60,150 nt of DNA from Saprospiraceae bacterium (GTDB lineage: Bacteria > Bacteroidota > Bacteroidia > Chitinophagales > Saprospiraceae). The stretch is from positions 1 to 60,150 of the forward strand of contig JALSPK010000021.1 of the NCBI GenBank assembly GCA_026986005.1, written 5' to 3'. This document shows positions 26,441 to 34,971 of this stretch, in pieces (positions within the stretch are counted from its first letter, which is position 1; every line of letters begins with the position of its first letter). The notes beneath the pieces were generated by a model. That model was given only the letters and a program-made list of their open reading frames with translations. It had not been told where the DNA came from and ran no database searches. The translations under genes were made by a program, and so were the position numbers.

Positions 26441-26514
26441 TAGCGTGAGGCAGGCTTGAACTGCCGACCTCAGGATTATGAATCCTGCGCTCTAACCAGC
26501 TGAGCTACCACGCC
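26441..26514 (-). tRNA. tRNA-Met (CAU), elongator type
   Basis: 74 nt; the minus strand starts GGCGTGGTAGCTCAGC and folds into a full cloverleaf. The D arm is AGCTCAGCTGGTTAGAGC and the anticodon loop is TTCATAA (anticodon CAT, stem AGGAT/ATCCT). The T arm GGCAGTTCAAGCCTGCC is normal. The acceptor stem has G-U pairs at both ends. CCA is not encoded. It lacks the mismatch at 1-72 and the GC-rich anticodon stem of initiator tRNA, so elongator Met is most likely; an Ile2 (lysidine) identity is less likely. Confidence 0.93.
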
Positions 26515-26529
26515 ATGTAGCAAGTATTT

Positions 26530-26558
26530 CAAAACTATCTCTTACGGTCTAACACAAT
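26530..26558 (-). promoter_or_regulatory. Promoter of tRNA-Met
   Basis: On the minus strand ATTG, 17 bases, then TAGTTTTG: a -33 TTG-type box and a perfect TANNTTTG -7 box at the usual Bacteroidota spacing. The -7 box ends 15 bases before the tRNA. Confidence 0.7.
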
Positions 26559-26701
26559 GAATGCCGGAAAGATGTCATGCCATTTTATAATGGACTGCAA
26601 AGATACATCAATTTTGTAAAATCAAAAATACTCCAATGTTTTTTTTATAAAATCATGAAAATAATGATTAAACCAATTTCAGAATACATCTGATTTTGTA
26701 T

Positions 26702-27940
26702 TTATTCATATCTCAATGACTCAATTGGATCCAACTTTGCTGCTTTCATTGCAGGATAAACACCTGATAAAAGTCCTACAATAGTATTTATTACAATAGC
26801 TAAGCCTATCCATGCCCAAGGCATCCTGAATTGACCATCTATATAATGTGCTAAAACGATACCAATTACAACTCCAAAAATAATTCCCAACAAACCACCA
26901 ATCTGACTGATAATTACAGATTCTGTTAAAAACTGAGTCAAGATATGTTTGTTTGTGGCGCCTATTGATTTTCTAATGCCGATTTCTCTTGTCCTTTCTG
27001 AAACCATGACTAACATAATATTCATCAATCCGATTGCTGCCCCTAGAAGAGTAATTAATGCGATCGCAATCGTTGCAAAACGAATCTTGAAAGTGGCATC
27101 CTTTAGCATCTTTAAAATGTTATCACTTTTGGTTATTTCAAAGTCATTTTTATCTTTTATATTAAGCTTTCTCACATTTCTGAAAACACCGGTAGCTTTA
27201 GATATTGCATCTTCCATTTGTAATGAACTTCTAATTCCAACATTAAGAGAGTAAGCTTTATTTTCAAAATGATAATATCTTTTGCCGTTTAATAGTGGTA
27301 TTAGAGCAGATTGATCGACATTTGAATTTTTATTGCTCCCTTGTTCTTTCATAATACCAATTATCTTATATTTATATCCATTTATATCAACAATTTTCCC
27401 GATTACTTTTTCTTTTTTTACTTTAAATATTTTTTTAACAATCCCATTTCCAAGTATGACTTTGTGCATTCCGTCTCTGAGCTCGGAATTATTAAAAAAT
27501 CTACCAACCCCAATTTCAATTCCGGATATTTCCATATAATTATCATCAATTCCTATAACTTTTTTATTTGGATTTGTCTTTTTATCCCCGTATTTTATAG
27601 TAGAATCAAAAAGATAATTTGTAAAAATTGTAGTTTTAGCACCAGAAAAGTTATATTTTTTCTTGAATTGATTGGCTTGCCTAAAGCTTATATTATCACC
27701 GATTTTTTTTCTTCTACCATGTCGATTTGACTTTAAAGATTCATAAGACGGTCTTATTTTAAAAGAATTGGCTCCAATGCTGCTGAAATTATCATTAATA
27801 GAATATAACATCGTATCTATTGCAGTCAATATTCCTACTAATGCTGTAATACCGACCATAATAATCAATATTGTTAGCAATGATCTTAATAAACTTGATT
27901 TTATAGAACGAATCGCAATATTTATATTTTCTATTAACAT
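26702..27940 (-). CDS. MacB/FtsX-family ABC transporter permease
   Basis: About 412 residues from the ATG at 27938-27940; a start at 27958 adds six codons. One N-terminal membrane helix (about 20-42, LLTILIIMVGITALVGILTA) is followed by a large periplasmic MacB-PCD-like domain with 'GVGRFFNNSELRDG' and 'VILGNGIVKKIF'. Three C-terminal helices follow with the FtsX core 'ERTREIGIRKSIGAT' and 'SGVYPAMKAAKLDPIESLRYE'. MacB-type permeases use ATP hydrolysis by a partner ATPase to move substrates across the envelope without carrying them through the inner membrane. No ATPase gene is beside it, so the partner must be encoded elsewhere. Confidence 0.87.
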   Translation of the reverse strand: MLIENINIAIRSIKSSLLRSLLTILIIMVGITALVGILTAIDTMLYSINDNFSSIGANSFKIRPSYESLKSNRHGRRKKIGDNISFRQANQFKKKYNFSGAKTTIFTNYLFDSTIKYGDKKTNPNKKVIGIDDNYMEISGIEIGVGRFFNNSELRDGMHKVILGNGIVKKIFKVKKEKVIGKIVDINGYKYKIIGIMKEQGSNKNSNVDQSALIPLLNGKRYYHFENKAYSLNVGIRSSLQMEDAISKATGVFRNVRKLNIKDKNDFEITKSDNILKMLKDATFKIRFATIAIALITLLGAAIGLMNIMLVMVSERTREIGIRKSIGATNKHILTQFLTESVIISQIGGLLGIIFGVVIGIVLAHYIDGQFRMPWAWIGLAIVINTIVGLLSGVYPAMKAAKLDPIESLRYE

Positions 27941-28034
27941 GGCGTAAAAATAACTCACAAGTAGAACAATCCACTATTTTATAGAGGTACACATTAATTT
28001 AATAGATAAACGAATTGATTTTTTAAAGAAACCA

Positions 28035-28610
28035 TTAGAATTCGATAATAATATCATGCTTATATAATAATCCGCTAATACCGGAAATTGAAAATTTGGC
28101 TTTAAACATGTCATTGTTTTGTGGATCTATCAAATAGTTTGCAGATGTCCTAAAATCAGCTTTGTTTAATATTGTTTTTTCAAATATAGCTTTTTTCAGA
28201 TCGCATTTTTCAAATACCGTTTGAGTCATGTCGGCTTCGGTAAAATCAACTTCAATCAGATCACAATTTATGAAAGAAGTATTCTTCAATTTCAATTTGT
28301 AAAAAGAAGCTAAGTTTAAATTACAATCTTGAAATTCAAAAGATAATAAAAAAGGGTTGCAGTAACTAAAATTCAATCCTAATAATTTACAATTATAAAA
28401 TTTAATATCTGTAAATTTAGTATTATCTAATTTTGATAAGCTAAAGTCGCAATCAGAAAAGATACACTCAGTATAGGAACACCCTGATAAATTTGAATTT
28501 GAAAAATCACAATTTATAAATTCACAATTTTCATACTCCATACCGGAAAAATCTATTTCTGTAAATTTTTTGTTTTCTATTATTGCATTCTCAACGTAAT
28601 TAATAGCCAT
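28035..28610 (-). CDS. Pentapeptide-repeat protein
   Basis: 191 residues almost entirely made of A(D/N)LXX/F-type pentapeptides ('CEFINCDFSNSNLSGCSY', 'CDLIEVDFTEADMTQTVF', 'CDLKKAIFEKTILNKADF') that would form a right-handed quadrilateral beta-helix. The tail with 'FRTSANYLIDPQNN' and a last helix resembles the C-terminal end of Qnr/McbG-like proteins. Some members mimic DNA and protect gyrase; that cannot be claimed for this one. It starts 12 bp after the DksA-like gene, so the two are probably co-transcribed. Confidence 0.85.
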   Translation of the reverse strand: MAINYVENAIIENKKFTEIDFSGMEYENCEFINCDFSNSNLSGCSYTECIFSDCDFSLSKLDNTKFTDIKFYNCKLLGLNFSYCNPFLLSFEFQDCNLNLASFYKLKLKNTSFINCDLIEVDFTEADMTQTVFEKCDLKKAIFEKTILNKADFRTSANYLIDPQNNDMFKAKFSISGISGLLYKHDIIIEF

Positions 28611-28622
28611 TTAACTAATAGT

Positions 28623-28955
28623 TTAATTTGAACAATTAACACAATAAGGACTTTGAGGAACTAGTAGCATTCTTTGGAGTGGTATTTTTTTACCGCATTT
28701 CTTACAAAGTCCGAATTCTTGTGTGTCAATATTTGTAATCATATATTCAAGTCCGCTCAATTCCTTTTGTGCTTCTCTAAGTCCTGCTTCAGCCACACTT
28801 TTATTATTTATTGCATCCATTCTTGATATCCTTCCAATTGAATTATCAGGAGAAATTGGCTTAGTCAATTCTTGGTAACTTTCAATTTTTCTTTTTAATC
28901 TATCAATCTTTTTATTAATCAATAACAATACTTCATCTTTATTTATACCACTCAT
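28623..28955 (-). CDS. DksA/TraR-family C4 zinc-finger protein
   Basis: 110 residues. An N-terminal coiled-coil pair contains the 'DNSIGRISRMDA' loop, and the C-terminus has a four-cysteine zinc finger CKKCGKKIP ... YCVNC. DksA-family proteins insert into the RNA polymerase secondary channel and alter initiation. It is shorter than E. coli DksA (151 residues), in the size range of short Bacteroidota members. First gene of a likely two-gene operon with the pentapeptide protein. Confidence 0.88.
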   Translation of the reverse strand: MSGINKDEVLLLINKKIDRLKRKIESYQELTKPISPDNSIGRISRMDAINNKSVAEAGLREAQKELSGLEYMITNIDTQEFGLCKKCGKKIPLQRMLLVPQSPYCVNCSN

Positions 28956-29131
28956 CTCATTTAAATATTTGGTTTGTTTTTTACAAATATATAAATATTA
29001 TTCAATTAGTAAATAGTGCTTTCCGAATTTTTCCACTTTTTATCTGAGTAGTTAATAAAAAAAATTATTTAAACATTTGTGTTTTTCATTAATTTGTGTT
29101 TAATTTGCACATATGTTCATAAAGTAATATA

Positions 29132-29572
29132 ATGCCAAGACACAAAAAAGATAGAATAGTTAAGAATCCTCCGCTTTTCAATGGATTTAAACCTACAGGA
29201 ATAGAGGGGAAACAACTCAATAATATATTCATGAGTATAGATGAATATGAAGCTATCAGGTTGGCTGATTTTCTAGGATTAAACCATGAAGAAGCTTCAA
29301 TTGAGATGAAGATATCAAGATCTACCTTTACGCGTTTGATTGAGATGGCGAGAAAGAAACTCTCACAAATGCTAGTAAAAGGAAAAAAATTAAATATAGA
29401 GGGAGGAAATATTCATTTTAAGCAAAATATTATTGAATGTAATAATTGTGGACATATGTTCAAAATAGATATTGGTAGTAGTTTTGATGTTTGTCCCAAT
29501 TGTGAAGCGCATGATTTATTTAATGTCGCAGGAAGTTTTGGACACGGTAGATGTTGTATTGTACTTGATTAA
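29132..29572 (+). CDS. DUF134 (UPF0251) family predicted DNA-binding regulator
   Basis: 146 residues. Starts MPRHKKDRIVKNPP, followed by the DUF134 signature 'MSIDEYEAIRLADFLGLNHEEAS' and a sigma-4-like helix-turn-helix ('MKISRSTFTRLIEMARKKLSQML'). A C-terminal four-cysteine zinc ribbon (CNNCG ... CPNCE) ends in 'GHGRCCIVLD'. It heads an operon with a His/Cys-rich protein and a 10-TM putative metal exporter, so I infer a metal- or redox-responsive regulator of that operon. A near-consensus -7 box (TTAATTTG) lies about 20 bases upstream of the start. Confidence 0.82.
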   Translation: MPRHKKDRIVKNPPLFNGFKPTGIEGKQLNNIFMSIDEYEAIRLADFLGLNHEEASIEMKISRSTFTRLIEMARKKLSQMLVKGKKLNIEGGNIHFKQNIIECNNCGHMFKIDIGSSFDVCPNCEAHDLFNVAGSFGHGRCCIVLD

Positions 29573-29603
29573 AATTATTTGTCAGTAAGTAAAAATTCAA
29601 AAA

Positions 29604-29855
29604 ATGAAAAATTCAATTTACTTTTATCATCATGAAGAAGGTCATCAACACGGGAAAGGACATGAAAGCGGTCATCATAAGAACAGAACTGGAGGTGGAT
29701 TTGGACCGAAAGGTACTTGTACATGTTTAAAGTGTGGATTTTCAATGAAACATCAACGAGGCGTCAAATGCACTACTGTAAAATGTCCTGAATGCGGACA
29801 TGTTTTGGCTAGAAAAGAATTGGTTGACCAAAAGAAAGATACTAAAAAGAAATAG
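29604..29855 (+). CDS. Small His-rich zinc-ribbon protein
   Basis: 83 residues. The N-terminal third is rich in histidine (HHEEGHQHGKGHESGHHKN), and the rest has two CxxC knuckles, CTCLKCGF and CPECGH, making a zinc ribbon. It has no membrane segment or signal peptide. It starts 31 bp after the DUF134 gene, and its stop codon abuts the ATG of the exporter. I infer a metal-binding chaperone or sensor that feeds the exporter; the metal is not identified. Confidence 0.75.
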   Translation: MKNSIYFYHHEEGHQHGKGHESGHHKNRTGGGFGPKGTCTCLKCGFSMKHQRGVKCTTVKCPECGHVLARKELVDQKKDTKKK

Positions 29856-30887
29856 ATGCAGGAATTATTAATAAGAGTAACCAAAGAAAGTTTTATAATT
29901 ACGGGATTTATTTTTGTAATGATGATGGTTATAGAATACATTAACGTACGTACAAGTGGATTGTGGAAGAATTTTATTAAAGGTGAAAAATGGAAGCAGT
30001 ATGTTATCGCGGCGATATTAGGAGCGATTCCCGGGTGTCTTGGTGCATATACTGCTGTCGCTCTTTTTTCTCATCGTTTATTTAGTTTGGGTGCTATCGT
30101 GACAACTATGATTGCGACAAGTGGAGATGAAGCTTTTGTAATGTTTGCAATGATTCCCGGAGAGGCGACTATTGTCACAGCTGTACTGATATTTGTCGCG
30201 ATTTTGGCCGGTTATCTGACTGATAGATTTATCAAAGACAAAAAGTCATACAATAATTTTGGCGAAAATGATTTTCCACTTCATGAACACGGCAAATGCG
30301 AGTGTTACAATCCTCATACTCTCAAGCAAAATTTTAGTAATCCTTCAATAAAAAGGATATTTATTAGCTTTTTGATTTTGGTTTTAATATTAATTATCTC
30401 TACCGGAATAGTAATGAATGATGCACCTGCTTGGATAAAATTAACGGTAATAGCAACAGCCTTATTTTCATTGTTTGTTGTTGTTAGCGTGCCGGAGCAT
30501 TTTATAACAGAGCACATATGGGCACATATTATCAAAGTACATTTACCTAATATTTTTATATGGACATTAGGAACACTATTTATTGTTAATATTTTATTGT
30601 ATTATATACATATTGATTCATATATTAATGATAATATGATTTTGGTTTTATTGTTTTCAGTATTGGTTGGAATCATACCCCAATCAGGGCCACACTTGGT
30701 TTTTATATCGTTATTTGCTCAGGGCACAATTCCATTAAGCATATTGATTGCCAGTTCTATTTCTCAAGATGGACATGGGATGTTGCCATTATTGGCAGAA
30801 TCTAAAAAATCATTTTTTGTAGTCAAGTCAATAAATGTAATTGTTGCATTAATTGTAGGATATAGTTTACTATTATTTGGGCTGTAA
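29856..30887 (+). CDS. Putative 10-TM heavy-metal exporter (ArsP_2-like)
   Basis: 343 residues with about ten hydrophobic helices in two related halves. Each half has a G-I/A-I-P-G/Q motif ('LGAIPGCLGAYTAVALFS' and 'VGIIPQSGPHLVFISLFA') followed by an S/T-x-D-E/G-H/A helix ('ATSGDEAFVMFAMIPG' and 'SISQDGHGMLPLLAESK'). The inverted-repeat organisation, with acidic residues in the membrane, matches the putative 10TM heavy-metal exporter family. A cytosolic loop carries HEHGKCECY, a plausible metal site. Third gene of the DUF134 operon. The substrate (manganese, zinc, arsenical or other) is unknown. Confidence 0.78.
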   Translation: MQELLIRVTKESFIITGFIFVMMMVIEYINVRTSGLWKNFIKGEKWKQYVIAAILGAIPGCLGAYTAVALFSHRLFSLGAIVTTMIATSGDEAFVMFAMIPGEATIVTAVLIFVAILAGYLTDRFIKDKKSYNNFGENDFPLHEHGKCECYNPHTLKQNFSNPSIKRIFISFLILVLILIISTGIVMNDAPAWIKLTVIATALFSLFVVVSVPEHFITEHIWAHIIKVHLPNIFIWTLGTLFIVNILLYYIHIDSYINDNMILVLLFSVLVGIIPQSGPHLVFISLFAQGTIPLSILIASSISQDGHGMLPLLAESKKSFFVVKSINVIVALIVGYSLLLFGL

Positions 30888-30975
30888 TACCGGTATACAA
30901 CACAAAATAGACAGTTTGAAAACAGGCATTAAACACAAAATTTCATCACCACTTAGTTTAGTAATAAGAAAATTT

Positions 30976-30983
30976 TATCTTTG
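30976..30983 (+). promoter_or_regulatory. -7 promoter element of the S9 peptidase gene
   Basis: TATCTTTG, a perfect TANNTTTG match, 18 bases before the ATG at 31002. This supports that ATG over the in-frame TTG at 30981, which lies inside the box. Confidence 0.6.
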
Positions 30984-31001
30984 TTTAAAAAATCAAAAAT
31001 A

Positions 31002-33263
31002 ATGAAGAATCTTTTATTTTTCACAGTACTGTTTTTCTTTTCAATCAACATATATTCTCAAACTAACTCTGATAAATCAAAAATAACTTTAAAAAGAATT
31101 TATACATCTAAGGACTTTTCAAGAGAATGGTTTGGACCTTATAAATGGTATAAAAACGGAAATTTTTATACAAAGCTAGAGCCTTCCAAATCAATCAAAT
31201 ACGGAGTGGATATAGTTAGGTATTCATCAAAAAGCGGTAAAAAACAAATTATTATTGCTGCCAATAAACTAATACCAAAAGGAGATTCAATTCCATTGAG
31301 AGTGGAAAAGTACTTTTGGTCTCACGATTTATCAAAATTACTGATTTTTAATAATAGCAAAAAGGTATGGAGATCCAATACCAGAGGAGATTACTGGGTA
31401 TATGATACAATAAATAAAACGCTTAAAAAAATTGGAAAATCCTTGCCTGAAAGCTCATTGATGTTTGCTAAATTTTCCCATGATGACAAAAAAATTGCAT
31501 ATGTAAGCGGTAACAATATATACGTTGAGGATATAAATTCGGGTAATATAAAGCAATTAACTTTTGACGGAAATAAACAAATAATAAATGGTACTTTTGA
31601 TTGGGCTTATGAAGAAGAATTGAAATGTAGAGATGGTTTTAGATGGAGTAGCGATGATAGAAATATAGCTTTTTGGCAAGTAGATGCAACAGATATAAAA
31701 AACTTTTTGATGATAAATAATACGGATTCTGTTTATAGCCACACAATACCCGTACAATATCCAAAGGTAGGATTTGACCCTTCTTCTGCTAAAATAGGAA
31801 TTGTGAATTTATCAATGGGACAAATAAAATGGATTCCTGTTCCCGGCGATCCTAAACAGCATTATTTGCCTAGGTTGCAGTGGTTGAAAGACGAAAACAA
31901 AATAGTGATACAACAACTTAACAGGAAACAAAACACAAATAAACTGTGGATGTATGATTTGAATAGTGAAAAAATAAATAATTTCTTTACAGATGAAGAT
32001 GATGCGTGGATTGATATCGATTGGTCAGATGTATCACAAACAAAATGGGGGCCTACCGAAATAGTTTTTTATAACAACAACAAAGACTTTCTATGGGTAA
32101 GTGAAAAGGATGGTTGGAGACATATATACACCGTTAATGTGGAATCCGGAAATGAAAGATTAATAACAAAAGGAAAGTATGATATAGCATCTCTTTACGG
32201 ATTTGATACCAAAGAAGAATTAATTTATTTTAATGCTTCTCCTGATAATTCTACCGAAAGGTATTTGTATAAAATCAATTTGTCCGGAAAAAAAATGAAA
32301 CGATTGACTCCCCAAACATTTAAAGGTGTTAATCTATATGATATAGCACCCAATTTTTCTTATGCCATCCAAGATTTTAGTTCGGTTGATCGCGTTCCTA
32401 TTAAAAACTTAATCGGTTTAAAGGATCACGGCATAAATATAAAATTAATAGGAAATACAAAACTAAAGTCTACTATTGAACAATTGAATTTGGGAAAAAT
32501 TGAATTTTTCAAAATAAAAACCGAAGACAATGTCGAACTTGATGGATATATGATAAAACCTCCTGATTTTGATGCGAGCAAAAAATATCCTGTTCTGTTT
32601 TATGTGTATGGAGAACCATGGGGACAAACAGCTTTAAATAGATGGCCAAGTATATGGAATAACATGATAGCTCAAGAAGGGGTTTTGGTTATAACTATGG
32701 ACAATCGCGGAACTCCTTGTTTAAAAGGTCGTGAATGGAGAAAATCAATATACCGAAAAATAGGTGTTGTCAACTCTAGAGATCAAGCAATGGCAGCAAA
32801 AGAAATATTGAAATGGACTTTCGTTGATACAAGTAAAATAGCAGTTTGGGGCTGGAGTGGAGGAGGTTCAATGACCTTGAATCTATTGTTTAGATACCCT
32901 GAGATATACAAAATAGGTATGTCGGTTGCACCTGTTACGGATCTTTTATATTATGACAATATTTATGAAGAGAGGTATATGGGATTGCCTAAGGAAAACC
33001 TTGAAGACTACAAACAAGGATCACCAATAACTTTCGCAAAAGGTCTTAAAGGAAAACTATTATTAGTTCATGGTACAGGTGATGATAATGTTCATTATCA
33101 GAATACAGAGGCTTTGGTAAATGAGTTGATAAAGCAAAATAAACAATTTAGTATGATGTCATATCCCAATAGAACCCATGGAATTTATGAGGGCAAAAAC
33201 ACAAGATATCACCTGTATACATTGCTGACAGACTTTTTAAAAACAAATTTGGGTATCAAATGA
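31002..33263 (+). CDS. Dipeptidyl-peptidase IV-like serine peptidase (family S9)
   Basis: About 753 residues. The signal peptide is MKNLLFFTVLFFFSINIYSQ. An N-terminal DPP-IV beta-propeller (about 80-480, with 'DWAYEEE' carrying the Glu pair that holds the substrate amino group) is followed by an alpha/beta-hydrolase domain. The catalytic triad is visible: Ser619 in GWSGGG, Asp694 in GTGDDNVHYQ and His726 in RTHGIYEG. It is expected to cut dipeptides (X-Pro or similar) from peptide N-termini in the periplasm or at the surface. Its stop overlaps the start of the thioredoxin-like gene by four bases. Confidence 0.92.
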   Translation: MKNLLFFTVLFFFSINIYSQTNSDKSKITLKRIYTSKDFSREWFGPYKWYKNGNFYTKLEPSKSIKYGVDIVRYSSKSGKKQIIIAANKLIPKGDSIPLRVEKYFWSHDLSKLLIFNNSKKVWRSNTRGDYWVYDTINKTLKKIGKSLPESSLMFAKFSHDDKKIAYVSGNNIYVEDINSGNIKQLTFDGNKQIINGTFDWAYEEELKCRDGFRWSSDDRNIAFWQVDATDIKNFLMINNTDSVYSHTIPVQYPKVGFDPSSAKIGIVNLSMGQIKWIPVPGDPKQHYLPRLQWLKDENKIVIQQLNRKQNTNKLWMYDLNSEKINNFFTDEDDAWIDIDWSDVSQTKWGPTEIVFYNNNKDFLWVSEKDGWRHIYTVNVESGNERLITKGKYDIASLYGFDTKEELIYFNASPDNSTERYLYKINLSGKKMKRLTPQTFKGVNLYDIAPNFSYAIQDFSSVDRVPIKNLIGLKDHGINIKLIGNTKLKSTIEQLNLGKIEFFKIKTEDNVELDGYMIKPPDFDASKKYPVLFYVYGEPWGQTALNRWPSIWNNMIAQEGVLVITMDNRGTPCLKGREWRKSIYRKIGVVNSRDQAMAAKEILKWTFVDTSKIAVWGWSGGGSMTLNLLFRYPEIYKIGMSVAPVTDLLYYDNIYEERYMGLPKENLEDYKQGSPITFAKGLKGKLLLVHGTGDDNVHYQNTEALVNELIKQNKQFSMMSYPNRTHGIYEGKNTRYHLYTLLTDFLKTNLGIK

Positions 33264-34426
33264 AAAAGTTAATAGTATTAATACTTATCTTTATATCATT
33301 AAATTCATTTGCTCAAGGCACAAAGTTTTTTAAGGGTTCTTGGGCAGAAGTTTTGAGTCAAGCAAAGCATAAGAATAAAATGATTTTTGTAGATGTATCT
33401 ACGACTTGGTGCAGACCCTGTAAAAAAATGAAGAAGGAAATACTACCACAAAAGAAAGTAGGTGATATACTGAATGCCAATTTCATAAATGTCTCGATAA
33501 ATGCCTACAATTTGGACGGATTAGAGTTTAATTTATTTTACAAAGTCAATTCCTATCCTGCGTTTATATTTTTAGATAAAAAAGGTAAAATAATATATAG
33601 AGGATATGGTTTTAAAACCGCTAATCAAATGGTTACTTTAGGCAAAACAGCTATAAAATTACACAATAAAATAGACGATTTTGAACGAGATTATAATGCC
33701 GGCAAAAGAAATTATGCATTTATTATAAAATATATCAATGCATTGAATAATTTGGATAAACCTTCTGAATTTTTAGCTTCTGAATTTTTAATGTCCAATA
33801 AAATAAGAGAAGATTTAAGACTTAAATTTATATATAGAACTATTTATACAACTCAAAATAGCCTTTTTAGTGAATTGATTAATAATATTGATAAAGTAAA
33901 AAGCATATACGAAGCAGAAGAAGTAGATAGAAAGATTTATTCTCTTTTCTTAAGCGATATTGAAAAGTCGGGAATAAAAGGAAATAATATAAAGATAAAA
34001 AAGGTTTTAAAATTAATAAAAGAAATAGATTTTTTATCTTATAATGAATTCAAAACTTATTCGAAATTGATAAAATCAGAAAAATCTCACAATACTAAAA
34101 AGTACGTGAAATTTGCTAAAAAATACTTTGACTTGATACAAAATGATATTAGGAAAATAGAATTTATAAAATCTCTATACCTAAAACAAATTAAAGGAGA
34201 AAGTATGATGAGTCTCGCATTTGAACTATCAAAAAAAATGTATAATAACTCAAAGACATCAGCAAATCAAGTGCTTTATATAAAACTTGCAGTTTTAACT
34301 AAACATTACAAAATTGCTGAAGTCGAACTAAAAAATGCATTTAAAAATATTGGAGAAAACCCAAACAATGAATTGAGAATCTTGCTTAAAAACTACTACA
34401 ATTATATTATAAAGATTAAAAAATAA
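33260..34426 (+). CDS. Exported thioredoxin-like protein with long helical C-terminus
   Basis: 388 residues. The signal peptide is followed by a thioredoxin fold (about 30-130) with the active site WCRPC and the cis-Pro strand 'YPAFIFLDKKG'. The remaining ~250 residues are Lys-rich and helical with no family I recognise. ATGA overlap with the S9 peptidase indicates co-translation. Probably a periplasmic disulfide reductase or a protein-folding helper for exported proteins; the C-terminal part may bind a partner. Confidence 0.82.
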   Translation: MKKLIVLILIFISLNSFAQGTKFFKGSWAEVLSQAKHKNKMIFVDVSTTWCRPCKKMKKEILPQKKVGDILNANFINVSINAYNLDGLEFNLFYKVNSYPAFIFLDKKGKIIYRGYGFKTANQMVTLGKTAIKLHNKIDDFERDYNAGKRNYAFIIKYINALNNLDKPSEFLASEFLMSNKIREDLRLKFIYRTIYTTQNSLFSELINNIDKVKSIYEAEEVDRKIYSLFLSDIEKSGIKGNNIKIKKVLKLIKEIDFLSYNEFKTYSKLIKSEKSHNTKKYVKFAKKYFDLIQNDIRKIEFIKSLYLKQIKGESMMSLAFELSKKMYNNSKTSANQVLYIKLAVLTKHYKIAEVELKNAFKNIGENPNNELRILLKNYYNYIIKIKK

Positions 34427-34499
34427 TAAGTAGGGCTAAATCTATATGTTTTTGGAACAAAAGTTAATTTTAAAGTGTTAGGCAAAGAAAAAGAAATAG

Positions 34500-34811
34500 A
34501 TGAAAAAGAAAAAAGTATCGTTTAAGGACTTAATCAATAGCAAAACTCCTGTAATTGTCGATTTTGCTGCCGATTGGTGTCAACCGTGTAAAATGCAAAA
34601 ACCAATTTTGCAAAAATTAGCTAAAGAGGAGGCAGGAAGAGTAAAAATAATAACAATTGATGTAGATAGAAATAAAGCGGTAGCTCAAAAATACAATATT
34701 ATGAGTGTTCCAACTCTTATGATATTTAAGGCAGGCAAAACAATGCACAGGCAGGCAGGAGTTCATCAATTGGGACAACTAAAACAACTGATTGATAAAT
34801 TCTCTAATTAG
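34500..34811 (+). CDS. Thioredoxin
   Basis: 103 residues, the normal size of a cytoplasmic thioredoxin. The active site is WCQPC in 'VDFAADWCQPCKMQKP', with the cis-Pro loop 'NIMSVPTLMIFKAGK' and the end 'QLKQLIDKFSN'. It has no signal peptide. WCQPC instead of WCGPC may shift the redox potential. The TAG stop (34809-34811) is formed at the junction with a mobile repeat inserted into the shared stop codons of this gene and the convergent anti-sigma gene; the ancestral TAG is regenerated, so the protein is unchanged. Confidence 0.92.
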   Translation: MKKKKVSFKDLINSKTPVIVDFAADWCQPCKMQKPILQKLAKEEAGRVKIITIDVDRNKAVAQKYNIMSVPTLMIFKAGKTMHRQAGVHQLGQLKQLIDKFSN

Positions 34812-34971
34812 TGTCTGTCCACAAAGTCATTAAAATTTAAAAATATTCTTTTTGCGATATTTTTACTTTATTCAAATTACTGATGCTAAGGCATCACTAA
34901 TTCTCAGAAAGACAAAAATCTCATCAAAAATCTTTATTTTTCAAAAATCAAGCACTTTATAGACAGACACT
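34810..34971. mobile_element. Complete copy of the AGTGTCTGTC inverted-repeat element (MITE-like)
   Basis: 162 bp bounded by AGTGTCTGTC and GACAGACACT, flanked by a 4-bp direct repeat AATT (34806-34809 and 34972-34975). It has no coding capacity. Inside is a TGATGC-TAAG-GCATCA hairpin, and the right end reads CAAAAATCAAGCACTTTATA before the terminal repeat. The inner right half is nearly identical to the copy at 45376-45484, so movement or gene conversion was recent. It would need a transposase in trans. Confidence 0.85.

Noticed and set aside
27341-27730. A 129-codon plus-strand frame
   Set aside because: It is antisense to the MacB-like permease, made of low-complexity Ile/Phe/Tyr and has no family resemblance.
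28035-28610. Calling the pentapeptide protein a Qnr quinolone-resistance protein
   Set aside because: Fold and tail are similar, but length and repeats do not single out Qnr; many pentapeptide proteins are unrelated to resistance.
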